Source of the DNA: Chionoecetes opilio
Taxonomy: Eukaryota > Arthropoda > Malacostraca > Decapoda > Majidae
NCBI GenBank assembly: GCA_016584305.1
Contig: JACEEZ010018148.1
Span: 506,183-570,182 of the forward strand
Direction of reading: 5' to 3'
DNA: 64,000 nt
Shown here: in pieces, positions 11,381 through 31,527 of the stretch
How the letters are laid out: each line of letters opens with the position of its first letter
How positions within the stretch are numbered: position 1 is the stretch's first letter
Program-made: the position numbers and the translations under genes
The notes under the pieces: generated by a model
The model's database searches: none
Told to the model about the DNA's origin: nothing
What the model saw: the letters and a program-made list of their open reading frames with translations, nothing else

Positions 11381-11830
11381 GATCACTTTCAAGATATTGT
11401 GTCCCATATGTAGATCTGAGAGAGGCTTTAATACTACTACTTTAATGCAATATGGTTAAATGCCACCGAAGGAAGTTTTTTTGGTTAGTTGGAAGTAAAA
11501 AGCTGTCGGCGGAAAGTTTCTCCAGCTCTAACCGTCGTCGTTCGTGGTGGTATCATGTGGCACCCAGGGCCAGAGAGTACTCGCTGACCCCGGTGCCACT
11601 AAGGGCATCGGGTTGGCACGTGTCCTCTGCAACCCTTGCGTATGTCCCTAAGTCCCTAAGATTAAGGCTGCTAATGCTACTACTACTACTACCACTGCTA
11701 TACTCTTACTGCTACTATTACTACTACTATAAACTATCACTTCTATTCCTACTGCTACTATTACTACAGTTGAAAAGGATAATGCTGATAATGATTGTAA
11801 TGAGAACAATGTTAATAATAATAGTAATGA

Positions 11831-11877
<47 letters not shown>
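11831..11877. repeat. (ACT)n microsatellite within an ACT/AAT-rich stretch 11660-11920
   Basis: Trinucleotide array; long Leu/Val/Ser frames here are repeat artefacts. Confidence 0.9.
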
Positions 11878-11920
11878 ACAATTATAGTAACAGCAACAAT
11901 CATCAATATCATCATTCACG

Positions 11921-12990
11921 CACTCACTCCGATGGCATCCTGTGACCCAGTGCCACTCTCAAGATGGCCTCCGCCCCTCCCTCCCTGGACTGAGCCATCT
12001 CCGTCCATTCAGCAGGGTCGCCCCGTAGCACGTCCAGCCACCTCCTCCTCCGTCCTTCAACACCTCCAGCTTCCAACCGGCTGTACCAATCAGCATTTTT
12101 TGGCCCTCTGTTCCCATTCATTGTGGCCACGTGCCCAGCTCATCTCATCCTTCCTGTTCTGATGAAGTTTACAATGGAAGGCTGTTGTGTTAAAGCTCTT
12201 ATTCCTCCGGTGTGTCTTCTCCACTTTCCTATTTCAGTATCATAGACGCGATCAGCGATTCCTCTTAGAAGAGTGTTTACAAAAGAATTCTGGCGTTTTT
12301 CCTTAGTAATTGTTGGAATTATGATAAGGATAATAATTGTATAATCAGCCACTGCTCACATTCGAGCCTACAAGTTAGGCGTCTAAGCCACCTCTGCAAG
12401 GGGAGCATCACTGTGGGGAGCAGAAAAGCGAGGGGAAAGCACCCCCACCTCACCCCAACTCGTGGGGGGCGACAGTGAGTTGAATGATTAAGATCTTGAT
12501 CAAGAGCACTTTGTTCTTGCAAGCATGCAAGGTCTAGAAGGGTGAAAATGTCTGATTCCAGAGATTGAAACAACACTGCTGGACTTGGTGACGGAATGTT
12601 TGATTAGAAACAGATTGCATCCTTTTTATCATGCGTAATCCGTGTTAGATCCTTCAGAAGTGCATTGTTTTTAGGGATGCTCAGGTTTTTCCACCTGACC
12701 ACAAATTGGATGAGTCTCAGAATATGTCCTTACAGAGACCAATGTTAATAGCCCTGCCTTTGAGTCCGTATCTAGGGAGGGGACCACAAATAACCCCAGG
12801 TCGCACCGGTCGACGACCCAAGATGTCTTGATACATCCTCACCGAAGCGCAGGTTTCTGTGGCTACTGACATCAGTCTCTTTTCTATTACCTCTTACTTT
12901 CTTTATCTTCATTTTCAAACCAAAGTTGGCTGTTGTGTGTATGTCCGCAACGATATTACTTGCCCACGATCGCCCACGATCTTGAATCTT
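11921..12990. other. No gene seen
   Basis: Only short unsupported frames on either strand. Confidence 0.5.
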
Positions 12991-12991
12991 G

Positions 12992-13130
<139 letters not shown>

Positions 13131-13439
13131 TTATGTAAGTGAGTTTTTTCTCCAGGACGTGTTTTGTCCCCGTTCCAACAGTGTTGCTACGACCTGATTA
13201 CGTCTTCCCGCGGCCGTCACCTGTCATCACTCTGTGGGCCTTGTGATGGGCAGAAACATGCAGGATGACGACTCAGTATAGCATCGTTTTCCTTGCCAAG
13301 TATAAGATATTCATCCTGGTCCAGATGTATGAGAAAGAACAAAATATAGAGACAAAAACACAATGAAAGAACAGAAAGACAAAAATAAGAATGAAGGACA
13401 AATTGTGAATTTCGACACTTCATCTTTATATATATACAT

Positions 13440-13458
13440 TGTGTGTGTGTGTGTGTGT

Positions 13459-13505
<47 letters not shown>
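13440..13505. repeat. (GT)n microsatellite
   Basis: GT array with one A interruption. Confidence 0.95.
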
Positions 13506-13507
<2 letters not shown>

Positions 13508-13973
13508 AAAGGTTGTGGGTGGAGAGCGGGACGTCAGGTGTCCTTGATCATGAACCATCCAACCACGGACAGGAAGAAGCTGGTACCTGCCTGGCATCGG
13601 GCGTGGCGCAGCGGCCCTCACGCCCGGGTGGATGGCTTCCATCTGTCGGTAGCTCGTGGTCTACCACTTTGCGGCAGGGTAACTTGATCTATTCTCTAAA
13701 CACGTGCAAGGCAATGGAAAGGCACACCATTTCGGTCACTGCACTAAGGATCTTGTTCACAAACATCTACGATAGAAAGTTGAAATATTGGCTGACAAGT
13801 TTCATGTAGGATGTTTTTTTCTCTCATATTTTTTTGTCGAGTGGATAGGTTATCTGACCTTTACCTCTGAACGTGCTGCAGTATACACACAAAAACTGGT
13901 TTTGCCGCGCTGGACTCACGCACACGATGCGGGTGATAGGTGGGTGGTTTCGTAAGAAGAAGAAAGAACAAAG

Positions 13974-13992
13974 AGGGTTTATTTATTTCAGG
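13974..13992 (-). promoter_or_regulatory. Candidate polyadenylation signal for the SLC46-type gene
   Basis: The minus strand reads AAATAAATAAA about 365 bases past the stop codon at 14354, which would give a short 3' UTR. Only the hexamer is visible; no transcript end can be confirmed. Confidence 0.35.
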
Positions 13993-14353
13993 GTACAAAT
14001 ATCTCCCACCCTATTTGTGATTATAGTTCTTTCCACCTAATAACAGTTTTGCTATTTACAAGGCAAATTTATTGACAGCCTTTCGGTAGAATGCCTCACA
14101 GGCCTCAATGTTCTTGACAGCTGCAAACTCTATCCGCAGATGTTAGTAACAAGGAGGCTTTGCATTCACAACCATAAATATCACGAAACATCACCAGACA
14201 GGCAAAGTCAACCCGCGGACACACACGCACGCACAACCCTGCTTGTGCACTGGTATGCTACACACTACTATGCATTAAATAATGAGGTAGTTCAACTGCC
14301 TATGGACCAACTTCCAGCCATCGCATCGCATGCCCTTGGCCCAACCAGTTGAA

Positions 14354-23635
<9,282 letters not shown>

Positions 23636-23880
23636 GTAACGCACAAATATAACGTATTTTGTTAGTGAAGGATAGAAAGTTCGTCGCCAGCTTTCATATG
23701 TTGGACACGTGTATCCATGAATTCACTGAAACTTAAAAAGGAGCAGTAACATGAACTTTGTTGCTGTGTTCTGGGCGATAACTTGCAGACCAATAATTGT
23801 CCGTAAATCCAAGTGTTGCATTGGCACTATTTGTTGCACTGAGCTGGTGGATCGAAAGTGGTAGTGAAGAGCGCTGGGTC

Positions 23881-23886
23881 TTTATA
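23881..23886 (-). promoter_or_regulatory. Candidate TATA box of the SLC46-type gene
   Basis: The minus strand reads AGTATAAAGACC. About 27 bases downstream is CCACTTT (A at 23859), which fits an initiator. The start codon is about 225 bases further. Several short upstream ATGs follow, so the leader may be spliced or poorly translated. Confidence 0.4.
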
Positions 23887-23959
23887 CTCTTGCTGAGCAG
23901 GTGGGAGGGGTCTGCTGCAAGGGCGGAGCATCCTCTTCGCTCGCCACTCAGCACGCTCA

Positions 23960-24893
23960 CGCAGAAAGGGACGCCGTGATATGGGGAAAGATCCGTAAAA
24001 CTTCAGGGAAAGGGATGGAGGTATTTTTTCCCTCTGTTTGGTGTTCTTCAAGTTTTTATATCTATGGGTGACTTTTTATCCACAAGAAGTGTGTTCATCT
24101 TTAACCTTTATGTTCTGTGAAGTAAGTGTATATATAGATCGCTGGAACAATGGAAGTTTTATGGTGCCTGAGAGGAAAAGATGCATTGAAATATATTGCA
24201 ACAAGCTACCACATTATTTTCTAAGAGGCTTATGGATAATTCTGAAGATTATGACTGCATAATATTTTCTGGTATATAGGTCAAAATTTTCCTCATGCGG
24301 GAATCAATTCAACTCCCAACATTGATGCACACGCCCGGCACGCTGTGACAGTGTGACATGAAGAGCAGCCTTAAAGCATAAACCATGGTTACGTACTCCC
24401 TATAATTATGCTGTTTGACAAGTAACAGCCTCGGAATATAAGGGAATATGGGGAGGAGTCTTCTTCCCTCTATACCGTCAAGGATGCATCCTGTTGGCTG
24501 CGAGGGAACGTAAGGTTGTAAAGCAGGCTCCTTACGTAACAAAGTTTTTTTTCTCATGATTCACTCTCCACGTGTGTATTTTCTGCAGAAACCTGAGCCG
24601 TGTGGTCTATTCTTCCACGCCTCGGAACACCCTTCGACGTTGTCTGTGTAATGAAATATATTTCAGTTTATGTATCTTCATGTATTGCGTGAAATTAGAG
24701 GGCAAGAAGTTTATTATCATTTTCAATTTATCTTATCAGCCCTTTATTTCGCTCAATTTGTCCCCAGACAAATGTAGCTCATTCCTCGTGTCTCTGTAAG
24801 AGACGCAATGCTATATCACGTAGTATTTGGTTAAGGTACTCTATTATTAGGTATTATGCGAGGGATTATTAGGGAGCGAGGTATTAAGGTACT
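23960..24893. other. No gene seen
   Basis: Sequence upstream of the transporter promoter; no domain-bearing frame. Confidence 0.5.
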
Positions 24894-25218
24894 CTAGTCT
24901 ACACCTGGTGTCAGGGCACACTTGCTACGCTCCGCCCACTCGTACAGGACGTCAGACACATTCTTAGCATAGACATTGACATCATCATTTACACTGTTAT
25001 TAAGAATACTCACAAATTCAATATTCTCAACAAATTTATCTCTGTCCATATTGAAAAATCTAATGGGTTTCTTTGCCACGCAACCCCTCACGGCGCTGCC
25101 ATACAGCACTGCGTGGTCTCCCAACATGGAGGCCCTGGCAAGAATATTGTCCAGACACGTCCCGGGAGGGCTAATTGTTATGCTGATAGGGACGTGATCA
25201 GATGGGAGGTCTGTCCTC
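24894..25218 (-). mobile_element. LINE endonuclease C-terminal fragment
   Basis: The minus strand encodes TDLPSDHVPISITISPPGT, with SDHxPI the conserved end of LINE apurinic endonuclease domains, then FFNMDRDKFVENIEFVSILN and a linker-like stretch ending CALTPGVD. Truncated at both ends. Confidence 0.7.
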
Positions 25219-25369
25219 TTAATGACTCATGAACTCATGAATATATTGCACTAACTTGGGGGACAGGAGACACGTTTCCAGCTCAGACACCCATGTGTCG
25301 CGCTTCCTGTACGTTTTACTACTCATGAAATGTTTGTCTCTGGTCCTCAGGTTATTCAATACTACTACT

Positions 25370-25370
25370 A

Positions 25371-25441
<71 letters not shown>

Positions 25442-25634
25442 AGAGAGAGAGATCGAGAGAGGATGAGAGAGGAGAGAGAGAGAGAGACGAGATGAGAGAG
25501 GAGAGAGAGAGGAGAGAGGAGAGGAGAGAGAGAGAGGAGAGAGAGAGAGAAGGAGAAGAGAGAGATAGAGAAGAGGAGAGAGAGAGGAGAGATGAGAGAG
25601 GAGAGAGCGAAGAGAGAGAGAGAGAGAGAGAGAG
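25370..25634. repeat. (CA)n then imperfect (GA)n
   Basis: CA array to 25401, then GA-rich sequence. Poly-Glu/Arg frames are artefacts. Confidence 0.95.
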
Positions 25635-25734
25635 AATGAAGGATTGCCACCATCAGCTCCTGCCGGGATTTCGAGGTCACAACTCCTCGGTTTGCCTCCC
25701 GTACCGAGTCTCTGTCAGGTGATCAGCGGCCACA

Positions 25735-25852
25735 ATGTGAAGGGAGACAAGCCCAAATTGTCACCACGGTCCACCTGGCCGGAAATCGAACGCGTGTCAT
25801 GTTGGACTTCTCGGTGGTGAGCCGCTAACCACTTTACTATTGTGCCACTGAT
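25735..25852 (-). mobile_element. tRNA-derived SINE head, family D
   Basis: On the minus strand, AAAGTGGTTAGCGG (A-box region) and GCGTTCGATTTCC (B-box like) are spaced as in a tRNA. Start of a SINE-rich block reaching 27135. Confidence 0.6.
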
Positions 25853-26059
25853 TGAAATAATGATAACGATGAAGATAAAGATTAAAGGGAGTTTAGCAAA
25901 CATTAGAATTGATAAATATAATTCTGGTAATGGTATTGTAACTGCTACTGCCGCTACTATATAGTGTTCCTACCACCACAACCATTCTACTACCATTTCT
26001 GCCATTACCACTACTGCTAGTATTCTCCTTTTTTATTTATATTTTTTATTCTATTTTTT

Positions 26060-26260
26060 ACGTTGGAGCCTATAGCGCCTGTAGGGTATTATCTTCCTTC
26101 CTTAGGTTTTCATCTTATTTCCTTGAGTGCTCAGGTGGTTGTCCCTGCATATTCTGGAGGGCTGTGATGGTTGGCCTTCGCCCGTGGTGGCGCAGGCTGG
26201 ATTTTATAGTGACACCTGTGATGATTTGATTTGAAGCTCATGCTGCCCCCTGGTGCCCTC
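26060..26260 (-). mobile_element. SINE body, family D
   Basis: GCTGTGATGGTTGG, GCCCGTGGTGGCGCAGGC and TATAGTGACACCTGTGAT are complementary to the body of the plus-strand SINE at 26670-27000. Confidence 0.65.
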
Positions 26261-26274
26261 CGCCGCACTTATAG

Positions 26275-26370
26275 TCATAAGAAGATAAAAACATAGGATA
26301 ACAAGGAAGCTACAAGAGGCCGCGAGATATACACGTGGTTCCTGTTACTTAACACTTAACACTTGTTACT
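26275..26370 (-). mobile_element. CR1-like LINE tail A, copy 4
   Basis: Complement of the tail: CATAAGAAGATAAAAACATAG, GGAAGCTACAAGAGGCCGCG, ACACGTGGTTCCTGTTACTT. It abuts the SINE body on its left. Confidence 0.75.
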
Positions 26371-26399
26371 TAGTTTCTGTTACTTAACAGTCGCAGTTG

Positions 26400-26650
26400 G
26401 AGAGTGTTGTTTTTGTTGTTATTGGGGTACGAGGATTCCCTGTGGAACCCTATGAGACCTGTTGATGTCCTATGATGCTATCACAGGCGTGGCAGATGAC
26501 CTGTCTTCTTCAGGAAGACAGGTGAGGCGGATGACACCAGTCGAAGGTGAGGTTGATGGGTAGCATGTGGGTATCTACGGCCACTCGACGACGAACAGTT
26601 GCTTCTGGCGGGACTTGAACTCAGGACCTTGTACTCACCACTGTACCACC
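26400..26650 (-). mobile_element. tRNA-derived SINE, family E
   Basis: The minus-strand head has GGTACAGTGGTGAGTAC and GAGTTCAAGTCCC, spaced like A and B boxes. The body (TGTGGAACCCTATGAG, GATGTCCTATGATGCTATCA, CAGGCGTGG) recurs at 54465-54565. Confidence 0.7.
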
Positions 26651-26669
26651 AATTTATACCAGGTTGGAG

Positions 26670-27000
26670 GAGGGAGGAGGGGAGACGGTAGCAGAGTGGT
26701 TAGCGTCTCCGACTGGCGTTCTCGGTGACCCGAGTTCGATCCCCGACGAAAACCAAAACCTGTCTGCACCGTTGAGTGGCCTAAGAACACCCACATGCTC
26801 TGCCAATTAACTCTATCTTCGATTGCGAGTGCATCGGAGGACACAGGGGGGCGGCATTAGCCTCTAATCACAGGCGTCACTATAAAAATCCTGCCTGCGC
26901 CACCATGGGCGAGGACCAACCATCACAGCCCTCAAAGTGAACCTCCAGAGCCTACCATCTGAGCCCTGGGTCACTACTGCCTACAGGCGCTATAGGCACT
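26670..27000 (+). mobile_element. tRNA-derived SINE, family D, full copy
   Basis: Plus-strand head GGTAGCAGAGTGGTTAGCG and B box GAGTTCGATCCC, then a body ending with GCGCTATAGGCACTTATG and an A-run at 27005-27020. Confidence 0.75.
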
Positions 27001-27034
27001 TATGTAAAAAAAAAAAAAAAGAAGATTTTAATCC

Positions 27035-27135
27035 TCCGGCTTCCGCGTTAAAGATGGCCGAAAAAGTTTCCCGGTGCGCGACACGAACTCGCGAACTCGA
27101 GCTCATCACTCCAAGACGTTAACCACCGCCTCCCA
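27035..27135 (-). mobile_element. tRNA-derived SINE head fragment
   Basis: The minus strand carries GGCGGTGGTTAACGTC and GAGTTCGTGTCGC, A- and B-box like. Only the head is seen. Confidence 0.5.
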
Positions 27136-27509
27136 TACTACTACTACTAGAGTAACTCATGGTGGTGTTGTATGCAAATATATGTTCAGAACTAAACTCT
27201 TCAAGAATCCTCTAATTGAAGGTCCAGGAACAATATTTGGTTGGTAACACATTTCCCACTGACGGCGAAATAGCTGAAATGGCCACGCCCCTTTTTTTGG
27301 GGCCACGCCCTTTTTGAGCGAAGTACTACCATCCGCCGTGACTGTATCTACAAAACCGTTGGACCTAGGAGGTTGCCCGACCACTCAAAATGTGCGCAAT
27401 CGCCACATTATGGGGGGTCAGTAATACAGTTTCATATCCAAACGTCAATGGTTTTTAAGATAATTGCCAAAAACCGATTTCAGCATGTTACGCACTACAC
27501 TTGTATATA

Positions 27510-27675
27510 GTACTGCAGAGAGTTGAAAGTATTGTGGGTTTGATGAAACAAGCATGGAATTTGGTCCGCAGGTAGACTATGCCTCAGTGGTGATTTTTAG
27601 ATTTAGGGCCATCTCAGATTCGACCTGTGACAAAAATGGCGGCCATTTTCAAGATGGCCGCCATCGCTTATTTGA
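27510..27675 (+). repeat. Right flanking inverted unit of the FEN1-like element
   Basis: ATTGTGGGTTTGATGAAACA and AGCATGGAATTTGG recur in inverted orientation at 35690-35860, together with GGGCCAT..CAGATTC and a GGCGGCCATTTT/GGCCGCC core. The two copies bracket the large minus-strand coding region. Confidence 0.65.
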
Positions 27676-28008
27676 AATTCTTTGATATTGTAGGTTAAAT
27701 CAATTCTAGGGGTGGGAATGTTTTTCCTTTGTATTATAAATCATACATCAGTAATTTTACTGTCCACATAACAGTTGAAATGACAAATAATTACTAGTTT
27801 GAGCTAAAAAATAAGAATGATCATTTTTACGTCATGTTACGATTTTGAAATCAGGACCACTTCGTCAAGTGCGTCAAACAACCCAGAATTATTTCTTCTG
27901 TTTTTGTAGGTAGCAGAGGTACACACAATAGCTTATTATATTCTAATTGCAAGTCAATAGGATGGAAATTGTGTCCAAACAGTAATGAACTGTTCTCTGT
28001 GAGCCGCT

Positions 28009-28394
28009 TCACTCAGAGCACTGTCCACCGCACTGACAAAGAGCTGTACACTGAAGAGCCGCCTTCTGGCATTTGCAGCGTCCTCTGCAGCCGTTCTTGC
28101 AGCCCACATCGCAAGAGTTCCCTGCAAAACTTCTGATGCTTTTGGTAGGGTCGTCCAGGTTATACTCCATCCACCACCAGGCTTCTTGTTCCAGCCCCAT
28201 TCACTTGGTGACGGAAGCTCTGGAGCAGGGGTCATCATTTGGGCCCAACAGTGACCAACCTGGCAGACAGCTCTCTTGGTGTGTTGGATGAGTGCAGCCT
28301 GTGTAGGAGGCAGACCATCAATAGCTCTGCCTTTCTTGCTGAACAGCTGTTTCCTTGCCTGGTTCACACCCTCCTCTGTGCTGGTGCGATCGTA
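28009..28394 (-). CDS. FEN1-like element protein, C-terminal Cys-rich tail
   Basis: MYDRTSTEEGVNQARKQLFS, KKGRAIDGLPPTQAALIQHT, KRAVCQVGHCWAQMM, SPSEWGWNKKPGGGW, TTLPKAS, then GCRGRCKCQKAALQCTALCQ and CGGQC before the stop. Spacing of the cysteines resembles tesmin/TSO1 CXC zinc-binding repeats. Two one-base slips at TTTT and GGG separate the parts. Confidence 0.62.
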
Positions 28395-29580
28395 CAATCA
28401 ATCATCAATCATTGGGGGCATACGCCGGGGGGCGCGTCGCCTCGCCCACCCTACGACGCCACTCCCGGGGGTCACCACGCGCGAGTTCCCATGCAGGCTC
28501 CTTTCCCATACCAAGCAGCTCTCGACAAGAAACATCAACTTGCCCCAGCACACGAGCCTTGTGGGAGCCCCCTTGGCCTCCTCCACGCCGGATTGTCTCT
28601 TACAGATACAACCCGATGGGAAGGATCGGTTTCAGGGTAGCGTGCCACATGCCTATATAGCCGAAGTTGGCACTGACAGACTATGCAGGTAATAGGCCTC
28701 GATTCAGTCTCACGGTGCAATCGCTGATTTGACACGTAATCATCCCAACGATACCCCATGATTCTGCGAAGACACTTATTACCAAAGGCATTGATTCGTC
28801 TCTTCAAGTCACTATTTAGGTCCATGTCTCACAACCATAGAGTAAGACAGGAATCACAAGCGACTTGAAGATCGGATCTTTGTCCTTCTGCACAGGTACG
28901 ACAAGCCAAATACTCCCGCTGAGCGAGTCCATAACACCGTGGGCTATGCCAATCCGCCGTAAGACTTCTTGATGTGACCCGCCGTCATTATGGACTGCGC
29001 TACCAAGGTATGTAAAACTTTCCAAGATCTCAATGTCCTCGCCACACGCATGAACAGATTGTACTGCTTCATCTAGTAAGTCTCCAAACACCTGGACCTT
29101 GGTCTTGAGCCAGGAGACCTCAAGTTCCAAAGGCTTTGCCTCCTTGTACAGCGCCTCGAGAGCCATTACCAGGACCTCCAGCGACTCAGCAAAGATTACT
29201 GCATCATCGGCAAAAACAAGATCAGTGATCTTGGTGTTGCCGACGGATGCTACACAATCACTTTGATCTACAACCTTGTCCAATACCCAGTCCATACAAG
29301 CGTTGAAAAGTGATGGGGCAAGGACGCACCCTTGCCTCACTCCTGTATTCACAGGAAAGAAGCTGGATACACCTGCCCCACACTTCACAGCACTCTCAGT
29401 CCCAGAATACAGACCAGTTATCAAACCAATAGTCCTTGCAGGAATCCCTCGAAGTCGCAGAAGATCCCAGGTGACTCACGATGCACTGAGTCAAACGCCT
29501 TCTTGAGATCAACATAGGCTGCAAGCATCCCCTGTCGAAACTCACGTCGGCGTTCCACCAGGACACGAAGCGCTAGGAGG
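28395..29580 (-). mobile_element. RTE-like retrotransposon, 5'-truncated, inserted in the nuclease gene
   Basis: Minus-strand RT: LLALRVLVERRREFRQGMLA, AYVDLKKAFDSVHRE, TGVRQGCVLAPSLFNACMDW, LVFADDAVIFAESLE (catalytic ADD), ESFTYLGSAVHNDGG, PVLLYGCETWT and NAFGNKCLRRIMGYRW. The 3' end has CAATGATTGATGATTGATTG, the short-repeat tail typical of RTE. It splits ERFVVL from MYDRTSTEEG, which read as consecutive in the host protein, so both boundaries are accurate to a few bases. One or two frame changes inside. Confidence 0.88.
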
Positions 29581-30065
29581 CAGGACCACAAATCGCTCCA
29601 GTGGTTGCATCCACTCGTCAATGGCACGTGGCATGGCACTCATGGCACTCTGGCATGGCACCCAAGGCGCAGAATGCTGGTGTGACGTCTCCATAGGTGG
29701 TCCAGGTGTCCCATGCAGTCTTCTTGCCCCTGCCGCCAAAACAGGACACCGTGTCACATCCAGTGAAGGCGTGGAACATCGGCAAGGCCACACATCGGTC
29801 AGGACCAAGAGCTTTGGCGATCTCATGAGCAGCGATGAACCTGAAGCTCTTCCCAGCTCCAAAGGCAATCCACAGTTCAGAGATGTTGAGGCGATTGGCT
29901 GATGCTATGGCCAGGACTACCACGTCTGTATCAACTGTGCGCATTGACACTTTGCTGTACCCCTGTTGTACGGCATCCTGTAGGTGCAGGAGGATACGAG
30001 TGTCAGCCTCCTCATGCGTGCATGGCGCTAGAGCTGACACGTCCTGGCGATTGGAGCAAAGAACG
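29581..30065 (-). CDS. FEN1-like nuclease domain segment
   Basis: Frame from about 30063: VLCSNRQDVSALAPCTHEEA, DTRILLHLQDAVQQGYSKVS, MRTVDTDVVVLAIASANRLN, ISELWIAFGAGKSFRFIAAH, MFHAFTGCDTVSCFGGRGKK, TAWDTWTTYGD. Then an imperfect duplication of GAGTGCCATGAGTGCCATGC near 29635-29660 shifts the frame, and RAIDEWMQPLERFVV follows up to 29581. Acidic residues D/E at the three FEN1-like positions are intact. A structure-specific nuclease role is inferred, not shown. Confidence 0.65.
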
Positions 30066-31527
30066 CTATAGTCTATTCACTTAAGCCTGGATTCCTGGGC
30101 TGGGAGCTGCTCGATGCCTAGCCGAGTTTGTAAGGACGTCGCTGATTGGCTGATAGACTGGGGCTGGGTGGCGATGGTGGTGGTACTTGCCTCGCCTCAA
30201 CCCAAAACCCTTGCGTTGCCTCAGAAAAATATTCATATTTCTTGGCTTTACTCACCTCTTACACAAGATAGGCCTATTTTGTTTGCATCAGTGAATCAGG
30301 CAGTGATTGTTCAACAACAAAACGCCATTCATAACTCAATAGGGTAAAAAATAAAGTCATGACTGACTATCACAAGAGTAGGCGGACTTTTAGGTTTTCA
30401 ATGCATTGAAATGTTGTACTCCTACCCGATATTACCAAGCTACCAGATGATATTTATAAAAGCTGGGCCTGCCATCGTGTTCATAATACATTGCTGCATA
30501 TCATGAGCATAAAATAATTACACTAAGACTACACTAATATTAAGATAATTAAAGGAAAGTAAAAGAGTGTATAAACATTTTTTCTTGTTTATTTTGCTTC
30601 AACTCGCTGTAACTCCATAAGTTTTGGTCGCCTTAAATTTTCAAGAACTGTTTCAAAATCCTTATACTTTTCCGCTACCTGTGGGATGTAGCACGTAGCA
30701 ATAAGGAAAAGAGTAGGTGGTCAAAATGACTAAGAAAGTTAAACTGTTTCAAACTGGTGCCGTGACGGGTGGAGCCTCTGATAGCTCTCCCGAGAAAAAG
30801 TCTCTCCTGTATAGGAGCAATGCTCACCCGTCACTGTGCCAGTTTGCAGTAGTAGTTTAACTTTCTTAGCCATTTTGACCACCTACTCTTTTCCTTATTG
30901 GTACGTGCTACATACCACAGGAAGCGGAAACGTATAAGGATTTTGAAACTGTTCTTGAAAATTGAATGCGACCAAAATGTATGGAGTTACAGCGAGTTGA
31001 AGCAAAATAAGCAAGAAAAAATGTTTATACACTCTTTTACTTTCCTTCAATTATCTTAATATTAGTGTAATCTTAGTGTAATTTTTTTATGCTCATGATA
31101 TGCAGCAATGTATTATGAACACGATGGTAGGCTCAGCTTTCATAAATATCATCTGGTAGTTTGGTAATATCGGGTAGGAGTACAACATTTCAATGCACTG
31201 AAAACCTAAAAGTCCGCCTACTCTTGTGATAGTCAGTCATGACTTTATTTTTTACCCTATTGAGTTATGAATGGCGTTTTGTTGTTGAACAATCACTGCC
31301 TGATTCACTGATGCAAACAAAATAGGCCTATCTTGTGTAAGAGATGAGTAAAGCCAAGAAATATGAATATTTTTCTAAGGCAAGGCAAGGGTTTTGGGTT
31401 GCGGCAGGGCAAGTACCACCACCATCACCACCCAGCCCGAGTCTATCAGCCAATCAGCGACGTCCTTACAAACTCGTCTAGGCAGCGAGCAGCTACCAAG
31501 AATCCAGCTTAAGTGAATAGACTATAG
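30066..31527. mobile_element. 1.46-kb near-perfect palindrome inserted in the coding region
   Basis: Arms of about 710 bp (30066-30779 and 30820-31527) with a ~40-base loop. The ends read CTATAGTCTATTCACTTAAG and its complement; the palindromic CTATAG (or TATA) at both tips may be the target duplication. No frame of note. It separates the ITTQGT end of the central region from the nuclease-like domain. Confidence 0.9.

Noticed and set aside
11452..12162. 236-codon plus frame with a leucine-rich stretch resembling a membrane segment
   Set aside because: The hydrophobic part is an ACT/ATT trinucleotide repeat; the rest shows no domain.
13530..13680. Minus-strand sequence encoding SFFLSVVGWFMIKDT as an alternative last exon of the transporter
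   Set aside because: No acceptor gives this frame with the phase needed from exon 6; downstream of a good stop and poly(A) signal.
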